Positions 42,416-50,757 are shown, counted from the first letter of the stretch. The stretch: DNA of 64,000 nucleotides from Luteimonas sp. 9C (GCF_902506295.1 NZ_LR733313.1:186001-250000), one strand, 5' to 3'. The notes: generated from the letters alone by a model not told the origin. Made by a program: numbers and translations.

Positions 42416-43003
42416 ATGGCCACGTTCAAGAAGACCGCCAAGAAAGCCACCAAGAAGACCGCGCCGCGTTCGAGGTCCGCCAAGAGCGACGCTGCCGGCG
42501 GCGAGGCGCTGTCGAAGTCGATCAGCGAATCCGCGCAGCAGATCTGGCTGGCGGGCGTCGGCGCCTTCGGCCGCGCGCAGGCGGAAGGCACGCGCCTGTT
42601 CGATGGCCTGATGAAGGAAGGCGCGAGCCTGGAGAAGACCGCGCGCGCCTACGCCAACACGCGCGCGGGCACGGTCCGCAACGTGGTCGAGACCGGCGTC
42701 GGCCAGACCCGTGATCGCGCGGCCGACACCTGGGATCGCCTGGAGAAGGTGTTCGAGGACCGCGTGCAGCGCGCACTCGTCAAGCTCGGCGTGCCGGGCC
42801 GCGACGACGTGCAGTCGCTCAGCAGGCGCGTCGATGCGCTGACCGCGGCCCTGCAGGCCAGGAAGGCCGCCCCGGCGCGCAAGGCGGCGAAGGCGCCGGC
42901 GAAGAAGACCACCGCAAAGAAGTCGGCACCGCGCAAGGCGGCGACGCGGACTGCGAAGGCGCCGGCCAAGCGGGCGACGCAGAAGGCGTCGACGGCGGCC
43001 TGA
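42416..43003 (+). CDS. Phasin-family protein with histone-like tail
   Basis: A 195-residue granule-associated protein resembling PhaF/PhaI. A basic start (MATFKKTAKKATKKT) leads into the phasin coiled-coil domain (about 38-135; IWLAGVGAFGRAQAEG and FEDRVQRALVKLGVP), followed by a Lys/Ala/Pro-rich tail of AKAPAKK-type repeats (about 145-195) that in PhaF binds DNA and helps segregate granules. Start chosen by GGAGA 7 nt upstream. It follows the patatin gene by 71 nt. Confidence 0.86.
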   Translation: MATFKKTAKKATKKTAPRSRSAKSDAAGGEALSKSISESAQQIWLAGVGAFGRAQAEGTRLFDGLMKEGASLEKTARAYANTRAGTVRNVVETGVGQTRDRAADTWDRLEKVFEDRVQRALVKLGVPGRDDVQSLSRRVDALTAALQARKAAPARKAAKAPAKKTTAKKSAPRKAATRTAKAPAKRATQKASTAA

Positions 43004-43093
43004 TCGTCGAACCGTCCGATGGTCGGAGTGGCGCGCGTTGGCGCGGTCTTGGCGGCGTCGTGTGTCCCGACCACCGGCGGATCACCCCACCCC

Positions 43094-43118
43094 GCCCTCC
43101 CCGTTTACGCGGGAGGGC
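43094..43118. repeat. GC hairpin in the phasin-Mrr gap
   Basis: GCCCTCCC (43094-43101) and GGGAGGGC (43111-43118) surround CGTTTACGC. This is the shape of dispersed palindromic elements common in xanthomonads. No T-run follows, so terminator function is uncertain. The rest of the 203-bp gap shows nothing recognisable. Confidence 0.55.
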
Positions 43119-43206
43119 TTCGGCGTCCGAGGTCAGTGCGGTCCGATACTGACCGGGCGTCGCGCTCGGGTATCCTGCCGCCCAGCAAGCGGACACGGAC
43201 ACCGGC

Positions 43207-44124
43207 ATGACCACGCAGTGGATCGCCGCAATCGGAGTGGCGATCGCCATCGGATCTGCGGCATCGTTCTATTTCCTCACCTTCCAGCGCCGCCGCGACG
43301 AGGCCGCCGCCGGCATCGTCGCGCTGTCGGCGATCTCCTGGCGCGGGTTCATCGGCATGGTGCTGCAGGCCTTGCGTCGCCGGGGGTACGTGCAGGTGGT
43401 GGATCTGCAGGACGTCTCCGGGGACCGCGACTACATGCTCGAGCGCGATGGCGCGCGCTGGCTGCTGTCCTGCAAGCATGCGTCGACGTACGTGCTGGGC
43501 CGCAATGCGGTCCAGGCCCTGTCGAGCGAAGTGCTGCTCAAGAGCGCGGCCGGTGGCCTGCTGGTGACCCAGGGGAGGATCGACGCCGACGCGCGCGGCG
43601 CGGCCGGCAAGCAGCGCATCGAGCTGCTCGACGGCGCGACGCTGTGGCCGGAGCTGCGCGACCTGATGCCGGCCGGCGAACTCGAAGCGATCCGCGCGAA
43701 GACCGGTGACGCGGCCCGCCAGCGCGTCCTGCTGGCCTGGCTGTTCGCACTGCTGGCCGGTGTGGCGACGTATCTGGCGATGCCCGACGCCGCGCCGGCG
43801 GCCAGCGCGACCGTGGCGACATCCACGGCTCCTCCCGCGCCGACTGCGCCGGTCCGGATCGAAGCGCCGCCACCCGCCCCCATCGAGACCCAGCGCAGCG
43901 ATCTGGCGCGCGCGCTCGGCACCCTGCCCGACGTCGACCGCGCGATCTGGGCGACCGGCTCGACGCTGCAGGTCTTCGTCGCCCGCGTGGACGATCAGGC
44001 CAGCGTGGACGCGATCTGCGCGCTGGTGCTGCGTCACCCCGACCTGACCTCGTCCCGCCTGCAGCTCACGCCGCCCGCGAACAGTGGTCAGCCCACCCGT
44101 TTCCTGCAGTGCCGGAGCTTCTAA
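43207..44124 (+). CDS. Membrane-anchored Mrr-like restriction-endonuclease-fold protein
   Basis: A 305-residue protein with an N-terminal membrane span (about 5-25), an Mrr_cat-type domain (about 40-160), a second span (about 176-194), a Pro/Ala-rich linker and a C-terminal domain of about 80 residues. The nuclease-fold core shows RRRGYVQVVDLQDV, then the expected D-(X)n-(E/Q)-x-K site as DYMLERDGARWLLSCKH, in which the E/Q position is Ser and Lys is kept, so activity is doubtful. Membrane tethering argues against a classical restriction enzyme; no methylase is nearby. Function unknown. Confidence 0.7.
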   Translation: MTTQWIAAIGVAIAIGSAASFYFLTFQRRRDEAAAGIVALSAISWRGFIGMVLQALRRRGYVQVVDLQDVSGDRDYMLERDGARWLLSCKHASTYVLGRNAVQALSSEVLLKSAAGGLLVTQGRIDADARGAAGKQRIELLDGATLWPELRDLMPAGELEAIRAKTGDAARQRVLLAWLFALLAGVATYLAMPDAAPAASATVATSTAPPAPTAPVRIEAPPPAPIETQRSDLARALGTLPDVDRAIWATGSTLQVFVARVDDQASVDAICALVLRHPDLTSSRLQLTPPANSGQPTRFLQCRSF

Positions 44125-44144
44125 CGCGCCGGCACCTGCTTGGG

Positions 44145-46133
44145 CTACCAGTGCACGCCGCGCATCATCGCGGCAAAAGCGATCTGCTCCTGGCTCGGTG
44201 TCTCGTCGCGCAGCGCCGAGCGGTCGCCCTTCGACGCGGCCGAATCGGGGAACAGCTCGAACGCCGTGCTCATGACGATCTCGTAGGCCTTGGGCGCGAC
44301 CGCGTTGACCAGTGCGGCGAACACGCCCAGGCGCGTGGTGATGCGGCTGGGCTTCTCGATGATCGCCTTGACCAGCAACCCGGCCGCCTCGTCCGGGGTG
44401 AGTGTCGGCACGCTGTCGTACATCTTGGTCGGCGCGATCATGGGCGTGGCGACCAGCGGCATGTTGATGGTGGTGAAACTGATGCCCTTGCCTGACAGCT
44501 CGCCCTGCGCGCACCGGCTGAACGCATCCAGCGCCGCCTTCGACGCCACGTAGGCCGAGAAGCGCGGCGAGTTCGCCAGCACGCCGATCGAACTGATGTT
44601 GATGATGTGGCCCTTGCGGCGCTTCGTCATCGACGGCATGAACCCCATGATCAGGCGCAGGCTGCCGAAATAGTTCAGCTGCATGGTGCGTTCGAAATCG
44701 TGGAAGCGGTCGTAGCTCAGTTCGATCGATCGCCGGATCGAGCGACCGGCATTGTTGACGAGGATGTCGACGTGGCCGTGTTCGTCCAGCACCTGCTGCA
44801 CGAGGCGGTCGCAATCGGCGAGATCCGCCAGGTCGGCCGTGTACGCGAACACCTTGCCGCCCGCCTCGCGCATCGCATCGCGCGCGGCGAAAAGTTCCTC
44901 CTCGCGGCGCGCGACGATCACCGTCACCGCGCCGGCCTCGGCCACACGCTGCGCGGTCGCCAGTCCGATGCCCGACGAACCGCCGGTGATCACCACGACC
45001 TTGTTGCGGACCTTGCCCTTGAGCGTGCGGTCGATGAACAGGTCCGGGTCGAGATGGCGCTCCCAGTAATCCCACAGCCGCCAGGCGTAGTCCTCGAGCT
45101 TCGGCACTTCGATGCCGCTGCCGCGCAGCGCGCGTTCGGCCTCGCGGTTGTCGAAGCGCGTGGGATAGGTGATGAACTTCATCACCTGCTTGGGAATGCG
45201 GAAATCGCGCAGCAGCATGCCGACGAAGCGCCGCACCGGCGGCAGCGCGCCGACCGCGCCGCGGATCGACGGCGGCACGAACGCGAACATGCGTGCATCG
45301 AGACGCATCGTCATCTCGGGCGCGTGGCCGGCGCGGCAGAACAGGTTCAGCACCTCGCCCACGCGCAGCGGCTCGGGATCGGTGAGGTGGAAGGTGTGCC
45401 CGTCGAGCCGCGGCTTGTGCGCGATGTGGTCCATCGCATCGGCGACGAAATCCACCGGCACGATATTGATGCGCCCGCCCTCGACGCCGAGCATCGGCAT
45501 CCATGGCGGAAACACGTCGCGCAGCTTCTTGATCAGGGTGAAGAAGTAGTACGGCCCGTCGATCTTGTCGATGGCGCCGGTCTTCGAATGGCCGACCACC
45601 ATCGCCGGCCGGTAGATGCGCCATTTGATGCGCGTCTCGCGGCGCACCAGTCCTTCGGACTCATGCTTGGTGCGCAGGTAGGGATCGTCGAGCCCTTCGG
45701 CTTCGGCGTACATGTCCTCGCGGAAGATGCCCGGATACAGGCCCGCGGCGGCGATGGAACTCGTGTGGTGGAAGCAGCCGGCCTCGAGCGCGGCAGCGAG
45801 ATCGAGCGCATGGCGGGTGCCGTCGATGTTGGCGGTGCGCTGCGCGTCCAGCGACGCGGCCAGGTCGTAGATTGCGGCCAGGTGGAAGAAGTGCTTCACC
45901 TTGCCCTTGAGCGCGCGCAGCTGCGCGGTGGACACCCCGCAACGTTCGGCGGTCATGTCGCCCTCGACGACGACGAAGCGCTTGGCGTCCCAGCCGAGCT
46001 CGCGCGTGAGTGCGTCGAATTTCCTGCGCGAATCCTTGCGGATCAGCACATGGATCGTGCCCTTGCGCCTGAGCAGGTTGCCCACGAGGTGACGCCCGAT
46101 GAAGCCGGTCGCACCGGTCACGAAGTAAGCCAT
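44145..46133 (-). CDS. Two-domain reductase, likely fatty acyl-CoA/ACP reductase (fatty-alcohol-forming)
   Basis: A 662-residue fusion of two Rossmann enzymes. The N-terminal extended SDR (about 1-370) has TGATGFIG (6-13) and a YLRTK active site (Tyr near 152). The C-terminal classical SDR (about 380-610) has TGGSSGIG, NNAG and YVASK (Tyr near 524), followed by a ~50-residue tail. Order and size match the ~660-residue acyl-CoA reductases of Marinobacter that reduce acyl-CoA through the aldehyde to the fatty alcohol. An acyl-CoA-binding protein gene is divergent 141 bp away, which fits an acyl-CoA substrate. Alternative: a generic lipid-modifying SDR fusion. The start at 46133 gives MAYFVTGATG; the frame extends further but without conservation. 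Confidence 0.78.
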   Translation of the reverse strand: MAYFVTGATGFIGRHLVGNLLRRKGTIHVLIRKDSRRKFDALTRELGWDAKRFVVVEGDMTAERCGVSTAQLRALKGKVKHFFHLAAIYDLAASLDAQRTANIDGTRHALDLAAALEAGCFHHTSSIAAAGLYPGIFREDMYAEAEGLDDPYLRTKHESEGLVRRETRIKWRIYRPAMVVGHSKTGAIDKIDGPYYFFTLIKKLRDVFPPWMPMLGVEGGRINIVPVDFVADAMDHIAHKPRLDGHTFHLTDPEPLRVGEVLNLFCRAGHAPEMTMRLDARMFAFVPPSIRGAVGALPPVRRFVGMLLRDFRIPKQVMKFITYPTRFDNREAERALRGSGIEVPKLEDYAWRLWDYWERHLDPDLFIDRTLKGKVRNKVVVITGGSSGIGLATAQRVAEAGAVTVIVARREEELFAARDAMREAGGKVFAYTADLADLADCDRLVQQVLDEHGHVDILVNNAGRSIRRSIELSYDRFHDFERTMQLNYFGSLRLIMGFMPSMTKRRKGHIINISSIGVLANSPRFSAYVASKAALDAFSRCAQGELSGKGISFTTINMPLVATPMIAPTKMYDSVPTLTPDEAAGLLVKAIIEKPSRITTRLGVFAALVNAVAPKAYEIVMSTAFELFPDSAASKGDRSALRDETPSQEQIAFAAMMRGVHW

Positions 46134-46199
46134 CGCATCCCTCCACGGCGCCACGGTGCCGGGCGTCGTTCCCGCGGCTACGGTGCCAGAGCGGGCGAC

Positions 46200-46214
46200 G
46201 GCCGACAATCGGCC
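46200..46214. promoter_or_regulatory. Palindrome between the reductase and ACBP genes
   Basis: GGCCGA, CAA, TCGGCC: exact 6-bp arms with a 3-bp spacer, near the middle of the 141-bp divergent control region. It is a plausible operator for the TetR protein encoded two genes away. Inference only. Confidence 0.35.
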
Positions 46215-46274
46215 CCGGTTGATTCCCCGCGGCGACGATGCTGTGATGACGGCCGGCTCCCGGGAGGCTTCACG

Positions 46275-46532
46275 ATGTCCGATCCGACGCAGGCGTTCGA
46301 AGCGGCCGCGCAACGCGTGCAGGCACTCGAGGCGCGACCCGACAACGACACGCTGCTGCGGCTCTACGGGCTGTACAAGCAGGGGTCGGAGGGCGATGTG
46401 CAGGGGCCGAAGCCGGGCTTCTTCGATTTCGTCGGCACGGCCAAGTACGAGGCCTGGGCGAAGCTGTCGGGCACGGACAGGACTGCTGCGATGCAGCAGT
46501 ACATCGCGCTGGTCGACACGCTCGCCGGCTGA
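46275..46532 (+). CDS. Acyl-CoA-binding protein
   Basis: An 85-residue ACBP: a four-helix bundle that binds long-chain acyl-CoA esters in the cytoplasm. Signature residues: FEAAAQRVQAL, DTLLRLYGLYKQGSEGDV (the YxLYKQ block) and AKYEAWAKLSGT. The start at 46275 has GGGAGG 8 nt upstream. It is 11 nt before the TetR gene, so the two form an operon divergent from the acyl-CoA reductase. ACBPs are common in eukaryotes and scattered in bacteria. Confidence 0.93.
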   Translation: MSDPTQAFEAAAQRVQALEARPDNDTLLRLYGLYKQGSEGDVQGPKPGFFDFVGTAKYEAWAKLSGTDRTAAMQQYIALVDTLAG

Positions 46533-46543
46533 CCGGCGCCTCG

Positions 46544-47170
46544 ATGGCACGCGATACCCGGCAACGGATCCTCGACTGCGCACTCGTGATGTTCAACACC
46601 CAGGGGGAGCCGCGGGTGACGACCAACCACATCGCCGACGAACTCGACATCAGTCCGGGCAATCTCTACTACCACTTCCGCAACAAGGACGACATCATCG
46701 AGCAGCTGTTCGCGGGCTTCGATGCACGCATGGATGCAGCGCTCGTGGTGCCCGACGGCCGGCTGCCGGAGCTGGAGGACATCTGGCTGCAGTTGCACCT
46801 GGTGTTCGAGTGCATCTGGGACTACCGCTTCCTCTACCGCGACCTGCTCGAGATTCTCAGCCGCAACCGGCGGCTGCGCGTGCGCTTCTCGCGCATTCTG
46901 CGCCGCGCCAGCGAACGCGCGCATGCGGTGATCGCAGGGCTGGCGCGGGCCGGGGTCCTGCGCGCGTCCCCCGCGGAAATCGATGCAGCGGCCACGAACC
47001 TCATCGTCGTCGCCACGTTCTGGCTCAACTACAGCGCCGCGCGCGGCGACCGCGACGAACAGGTCGCGATCCGCGAGGGCATCGTGCAGGTGATGATGCT
47101 GCTCTCCCCCGCGTTGCGCGATGCCGAGCGCGTGCACCTCAACGCGCTGGTCCAGGCCTACACCCACTGA
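46544..47170 (+). CDS. TetR-family regulator
   Basis: A 208-residue repressor: N-terminal TetR HTH (residues 5-50, TRQRILDCALVMFN and ISPGNLYYHFRNKDDII) and an all-helical ligand-binding domain with many aromatics (IWDYRFLYRDLLEIL), similar to AcrR/YbiH-like regulators with DUF6285-type tails. It is cotranscribed with ACBP. By position its ligand may be an acyl-CoA or lipid and its target the divergent reductase promoter. Confidence 0.88.
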   Translation: MARDTRQRILDCALVMFNTQGEPRVTTNHIADELDISPGNLYYHFRNKDDIIEQLFAGFDARMDAALVVPDGRLPELEDIWLQLHLVFECIWDYRFLYRDLLEILSRNRRLRVRFSRILRRASERAHAVIAGLARAGVLRASPAEIDAAATNLIVVATFWLNYSAARGDRDEQVAIREGIVQVMMLLSPALRDAERVHLNALVQAYTH

Positions 47171-47201
47171 CGGCGCCGCCGCGCCTTTTCGAGAGACCAC
47201 G

Positions 47202-48053
47202 ATGGCCAAGTCCACATGGGCGCCCTGTCCCCACCCGTCCGCCAACTTCGCCTATCCCGGTGACGCCCTGAAGAAGGCCTGGCCGCGCCTGCATGCCGGT
47301 GACGTCGAGCCGTTTCCCGATGCGAAACGTGCGCAGGCGCTGATCGATGCCGCCGGCAAGGCGGCGCCCAAAGGGCTCGATGCCACTGCACTGGCGACCG
47401 CGCTGCAGGACGCCTGGCGGGCGTTCCATGCCGGCGACTTCAAGACCGCGTTCGATGCCGGCAGCGCGCTCGGACCGGTCGGCGCCACCGTCGCGGTGAA
47501 GGCGCTGGGCATCCACGCCACGCACCTGGTGACCTCGGAGTCCGAACAGCTCAAGCGCTACGAGCAGGCCGCCGCGCTGGCAGAGGCCGCGATCGCCGCA
47601 TTGCCCGATGAAGCCAACAGCCACTACCGCCGCGCCTATGCGCTGGGCCGCTACAGCCAGGGCCTGAGCATCGCCAAGGCGCTCAAGCAGGGCATCGCCG
47701 GCAAGGTCCGCGACTCGCTGCACACCGCGCTCGAACTCGCGCCCAGACATGCAGAAGCGCATACCGCGCTGGCGCTCTACCACGCCGAGATTATCGGCAA
47801 GATCGGCGCGATGATCGGCGGTCTGACCTACGGCGCGAAAGCCGCCGAAGCGGAATCGCACATCACGACCGCACTCAAGCTCACGCCGCAGTCCCCGATC
47901 GCCCATATCGAACACGGCAATGTGCTGATGCTGCTCCACGGCGAGAAGAAGGAAACCGCCGCGGCAGCGGCATACGAGAAGGCCGCGGGTCTGAAACCGG
48001 CCGATGCGATGGAAGCGCTGGACGCGGCGTATGCGGCGGAACAGATCGAGTGA
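47202..48053 (+). CDS. TPR-repeat hypothetical protein
   Basis: A 283-residue helical protein with degenerate TPR repeats (about 60-280). Blocks such as LPDEANSHYRRAYALGRYSQ, LELAPRHAEAHTALALYHAE, and ALKLTPQSPIAHIEHGNVLM (landmarks) give the helix-turn-helix periodicity. No signal peptide. It follows the TetR gene by 31 nt and may belong to the same transcript. Start chosen at MAKSTWAPC; the frame extends upstream into the TetR gene. Function unknown. Confidence 0.75.
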   Translation: MAKSTWAPCPHPSANFAYPGDALKKAWPRLHAGDVEPFPDAKRAQALIDAAGKAAPKGLDATALATALQDAWRAFHAGDFKTAFDAGSALGPVGATVAVKALGIHATHLVTSESEQLKRYEQAAALAEAAIAALPDEANSHYRRAYALGRYSQGLSIAKALKQGIAGKVRDSLHTALELAPRHAEAHTALALYHAEIIGKIGAMIGGLTYGAKAAEAESHITTALKLTPQSPIAHIEHGNVLMLLHGEKKETAAAAAYEKAAGLKPADAMEALDAAYAAEQIE

Positions 48054-48114
48054 TGCCCCCGGCGCTTGAACGAGCGGTCGAAGACCGCGATCGCTCCCAC
48101 CCGGCAGCCACAGC

Positions 48115-48219
48115 CCGTCGTCCCGGCGCAGGCCGGGGCCAGGCGACGCCCTTCAGGGACACGACTGGTTTCGCTGACCGCGTTGAGGCGCTGGCTCCCC
48201 GCCTACGCCGGGATGACGG
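48115..48219. repeat. REPIN: pair of inverted REP sequences
   Basis: The left arm at 48115-48142 (CCGTCGTCCCGGCGCAGGCC...) and the right arm at 48191-48219 (CTGGCTCCCCGCCTACGCCG...) are inverted copies agreeing at about 24 of 28 positions, separated by a ~48-bp loop. The sequence CGTCATCCCGGCGTAGGC is the well-known dispersed palindrome of xanthomonads, mobilised by RAYT transposases; no RAYT gene is in this window. It fills most of the 342-bp gap between the TPR gene and tRNA-Val. Confidence 0.85.
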
Positions 48220-48284
48220 CTCCGGTTTTCGTCACGCCACCGAATGCTCGGCACGTCGTCCCGCAATCCATCCGCACCACCCGC

Positions 48285-48313
48285 TTGTCGGCAACGCGAA
48301 TCACCCGTAGAAT
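48285..48313 (+). promoter_or_regulatory. tRNA-Val promoter
   Basis: TTGTCG (48285-48290), a 17-nt spacer and TAGAAT (48308-48313), about 80 nt before the mature tRNA. Spacing is ideal for sigma-70. Confidence 0.7.
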
Positions 48314-48395
48314 TCGCGTCCCGATCGCGCCACCCCTTGCGGGTCCAGCGCTGCGGAGACGGCCCAGGCAGTTTGCCCGCCCCTCCGAACGATCC

Positions 48396-48470
48396 GGGCG
48401 GTTAGCTCAGCGGTAGAGCATTGCCTTCACACGGCAAGGGTCACAGGTTCAATCCCTGTACCGCCCACCA
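48396..48470 (+). tRNA. tRNA-Val (anticodon CAC)
   Basis: A 75-nt cloverleaf: acceptor GGGCGGT/ACCGCCC, D arm GCTCAGCGGTAGAGC, anticodon stem TTGCC/GGCAA with loop TTCACAC (CAC at 48428-48430), T arm CACAGGTTCAATCCCTGT-type and encoded ACCA. The codon read is GUG, the main valine codon of high-GC genomes. Confidence 0.96.
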
Positions 48471-48490
48471 GACACCATCGCGTGTGCGAG

Positions 48491-48516
48491 AAAGCCGGCC
48501 CGAGCGCCGGCTTTTT
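48491..48516 (+). terminator. Intrinsic terminator of tRNA-Val
   Basis: AAAGCCGGC (48491-48499) pairs with GCCGGCTTT (48506-48514) over a CCGAGC-type loop and is followed by T residues. It starts 20 nt after the tRNA. The remaining ~165 bp before the transglutaminase gene show no clear element. Confidence 0.88.
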
Positions 48517-48680
48517 CGTACGCGCGTCGATCCAGACCGATGCCCGATCCGGCGCGCCCGTCCTCGACGGTCGCGGCCGACCCCCTCTCCGTGGCGTGCG
48601 CCGGTTGAACCGGCGTCCTCCACGTCCGCTGCACGAACCCGCGCCTACGGTGGCGCACCTCGAAGGGAGATCCCTCTGCA

Positions 48681-49511
48681 ATGCGTGTCCAGGCCGGCTG
48701 CGAACTCTCGATCGAAACCGACATCGACAGCCCGGTCGTCGCCATGCTGCATCCGCGCGACGGTGTGGCACGCTGGCGCATCAACGACCGTTCGGGGTTC
48801 GACCGCAGCCACGGTTTCGACGAGCACGTCGACAGCTTCGGCAACCGCTGCCAGCGTTTCGTGGTGCCCAGGGGACTGACCCGCGTGCGGATCGACGCGA
48901 CCGTCGATACCACGCCCGACATCCGGGTGACGCCCGATGCACCGGCCGTCGATCCGGGATCGCTGCCGTCCGACACCCTGCAGTTCCTGCTGCCGAGCCG
49001 CTACTGCCCGTCCGACCGCGGCGCGATGTGGGAACAGGCGCGCAAGGTGGTCGGCGACGCCACGCCCGGCTACGCGCAGGCCGAGGCGATCCGGCGCTGG
49101 ATCGCCGCGCATCTCGATTACCGCTACGGCGTCAGCAACGCCAGCACCGACGCCCAGGACACCCTGGCGCACGGCGCCGGCGTCTGCCGCGATTTCGCGC
49201 ATGTGGGCATCACCCTGTGCCGGGCGCTCGACATTCCGGCGCGCATGGTCGTGGGCTGGCTGCACGACCTCAAGCCGATGGACATGCACGCCTGGTTCGA
49301 GGCCTACCTCGGCGGTGCCTGGTACACCTTCGACGCCACCCAGTCCGCCCCGCGGGGCGGACGCGTGGTGATCGCACACGGTCGCGATGCGGCGGATGTC
49401 GCGTTCCTGACCAGCTACCGCCCGCTGCGTACACTGTCGCTGCGCGTCTGGGCCGATCTCGAATCATCCGCCGCTTCGACGTTCGACGATGATCTCGGCC
49501 ACGCGGCCTGA
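48681..49511 (+). CDS. Transglutaminase-like cysteine peptidase family protein
   Basis: A 276-residue cytoplasmic protein with an N-terminal beta domain (about 1-95) and a transglutaminase core. The catalytic triad is present: C169 in GVCRDFAH, H203 in DMHAWFEAY and D218 in FDATQ. Such proteins are proteases, amidases or crosslinkers; the substrate is not predictable. It ends 18 nt before a zinc-binding metallopeptidase gene; the two families are often neighbours in proteobacteria, which suggests a joint peptide-processing task. No signal peptide is seen. Confidence 0.9.
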   Translation: MRVQAGCELSIETDIDSPVVAMLHPRDGVARWRINDRSGFDRSHGFDEHVDSFGNRCQRFVVPRGLTRVRIDATVDTTPDIRVTPDAPAVDPGSLPSDTLQFLLPSRYCPSDRGAMWEQARKVVGDATPGYAQAEAIRRWIAAHLDYRYGVSNASTDAQDTLAHGAGVCRDFAHVGITLCRALDIPARMVVGWLHDLKPMDMHAWFEAYLGGAWYTFDATQSAPRGGRVVIAHGRDAADVAFLTSYRPLRTLSLRVWADLESSAASTFDDDLGHAA

Positions 49512-49529
49512 TCCCGGAGCGACCTTGCC

Positions 49530-50627
49530 ATGCAACTGTTCAAATGCTCGCACTGCGAGCAGGTGCTGTATTTCGAGAACACCGCATGCCTGCGTTGCGG
49601 CAAGACACTGGGTTTCCTGCCGCAGACGCTGACGCTCGAGGCCCTCGATCTCGATGCCGGCGAGTGGGTCACGCCGGCGCGGCCGGGCGCGCGGTTCAAG
49701 TTCTGTCGCAACGCCTCGCATTCGGCGTGCAACTGGCTGCTGCCGACCAGCGATCCGCACGGCTTCTGCCTCGCCTGCCGGCACAACCGAACGATCCCCA
49801 ATCTGGGCGATGCCGAACGGCTGGCCGACTGGCAGAAGATCGAGGTGGCCAAGCGCCGGCTGTTCTACACGCTGCTGCGCCTGCAACTGCCGACGCCTGC
49901 GCCGGGCAGCGGGGATCCGCAGCCGCTGTCGTTCGATTTCCTCGCCGATCCGAAAACCGGCCCGAAGGTGATGACCGGGCACGACAACGGCCACATCACG
50001 ATCGCGCTCGCCGAAGCCGACGACGCCGCGCGCGAGGCCACGCGCATCGCGATGGGCGAGCTGTACCGCACGCTGCTGGGCCATTTCCGTCACGAGATCG
50101 GCCACTACTACTGGGACCGGCTGGTGCGCGATGCGGGCGAGGACGAGCTCGCGCGGTGCCGCGCGCTGTTCGGCGACGACCGGCGCAGCTACAGCGACGC
50201 GCTGCAGCACTACTACGCGCACGGTGCGCCGGATGACTGGCAGACCGCGCATGTCAGCCCCTACGCGACGATGCATCCCTGGGAGGACTGGGCCGAGACC
50301 TGGGCGCACTACCTGCACATCGTCGACACGCTGGAGATGGCCTCGGCCTTCGGCATCCGCATCGCGCCCGACGTGGCGGACGATCCGTCGATGGAAACCG
50401 ACCTGTCGTTCGATCCGCATCGCGTCGCCGACATTCAGCGTCTGGTCGACGCCTGGTTGCCGCTGACCTGGGCAATCAACAGTCTCAACCGCACGATGGG
50501 TCATCCCGACATCTATCCGTTCGTGATCGCACCACCGGTGGTCGAGAAGATGGCCTACATTCACGGCCTGATCCGTCGCGCGCGCCGCTCGGCGGCGACG
50601 CGACCGGCATCGTCCGCCACGTCCTGA
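49530..50627 (+). CDS. Zinc-ribbon HEIGH metallopeptidase-like protein
   Basis: A 365-residue protein with an N-terminal zinc ribbon (C6-x2-C9 and C20-x2-C23) and further Cys pairs (FCRNASHSACNW, FCLACRH). A metallopeptidase domain follows, with zinc site HEIGH (188-192) followed by YYWDRLV and the third-ligand candidate in WEDWAETWAHY. It belongs to the putative zinc-binding metallopeptidase family (PF15887 type). There is no signal peptide. Operon with the transglutaminase gene upstream. Confidence 0.88.
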   Translation: MQLFKCSHCEQVLYFENTACLRCGKTLGFLPQTLTLEALDLDAGEWVTPARPGARFKFCRNASHSACNWLLPTSDPHGFCLACRHNRTIPNLGDAERLADWQKIEVAKRRLFYTLLRLQLPTPAPGSGDPQPLSFDFLADPKTGPKVMTGHDNGHITIALAEADDAAREATRIAMGELYRTLLGHFRHEIGHYYWDRLVRDAGEDELARCRALFGDDRRSYSDALQHYYAHGAPDDWQTAHVSPYATMHPWEDWAETWAHYLHIVDTLEMASAFGIRIAPDVADDPSMETDLSFDPHRVADIQRLVDAWLPLTWAINSLNRTMGHPDIYPFVIAPPVVEKMAYIHGLIRRARRSAATRPASSATS

Positions 50628-50757
50628 GCGCAGTGTCCACGCGGTGATGAACCGCCGCGTCCCTGGTGTCGCCTTGGACGCACGCGCCGCGCTGCACCAC
50701 AATCACGCCTCCCCAGCGGCCGGCGCCCTGCCTGCCGCGCGTTGCCCCGGAGTGCGC

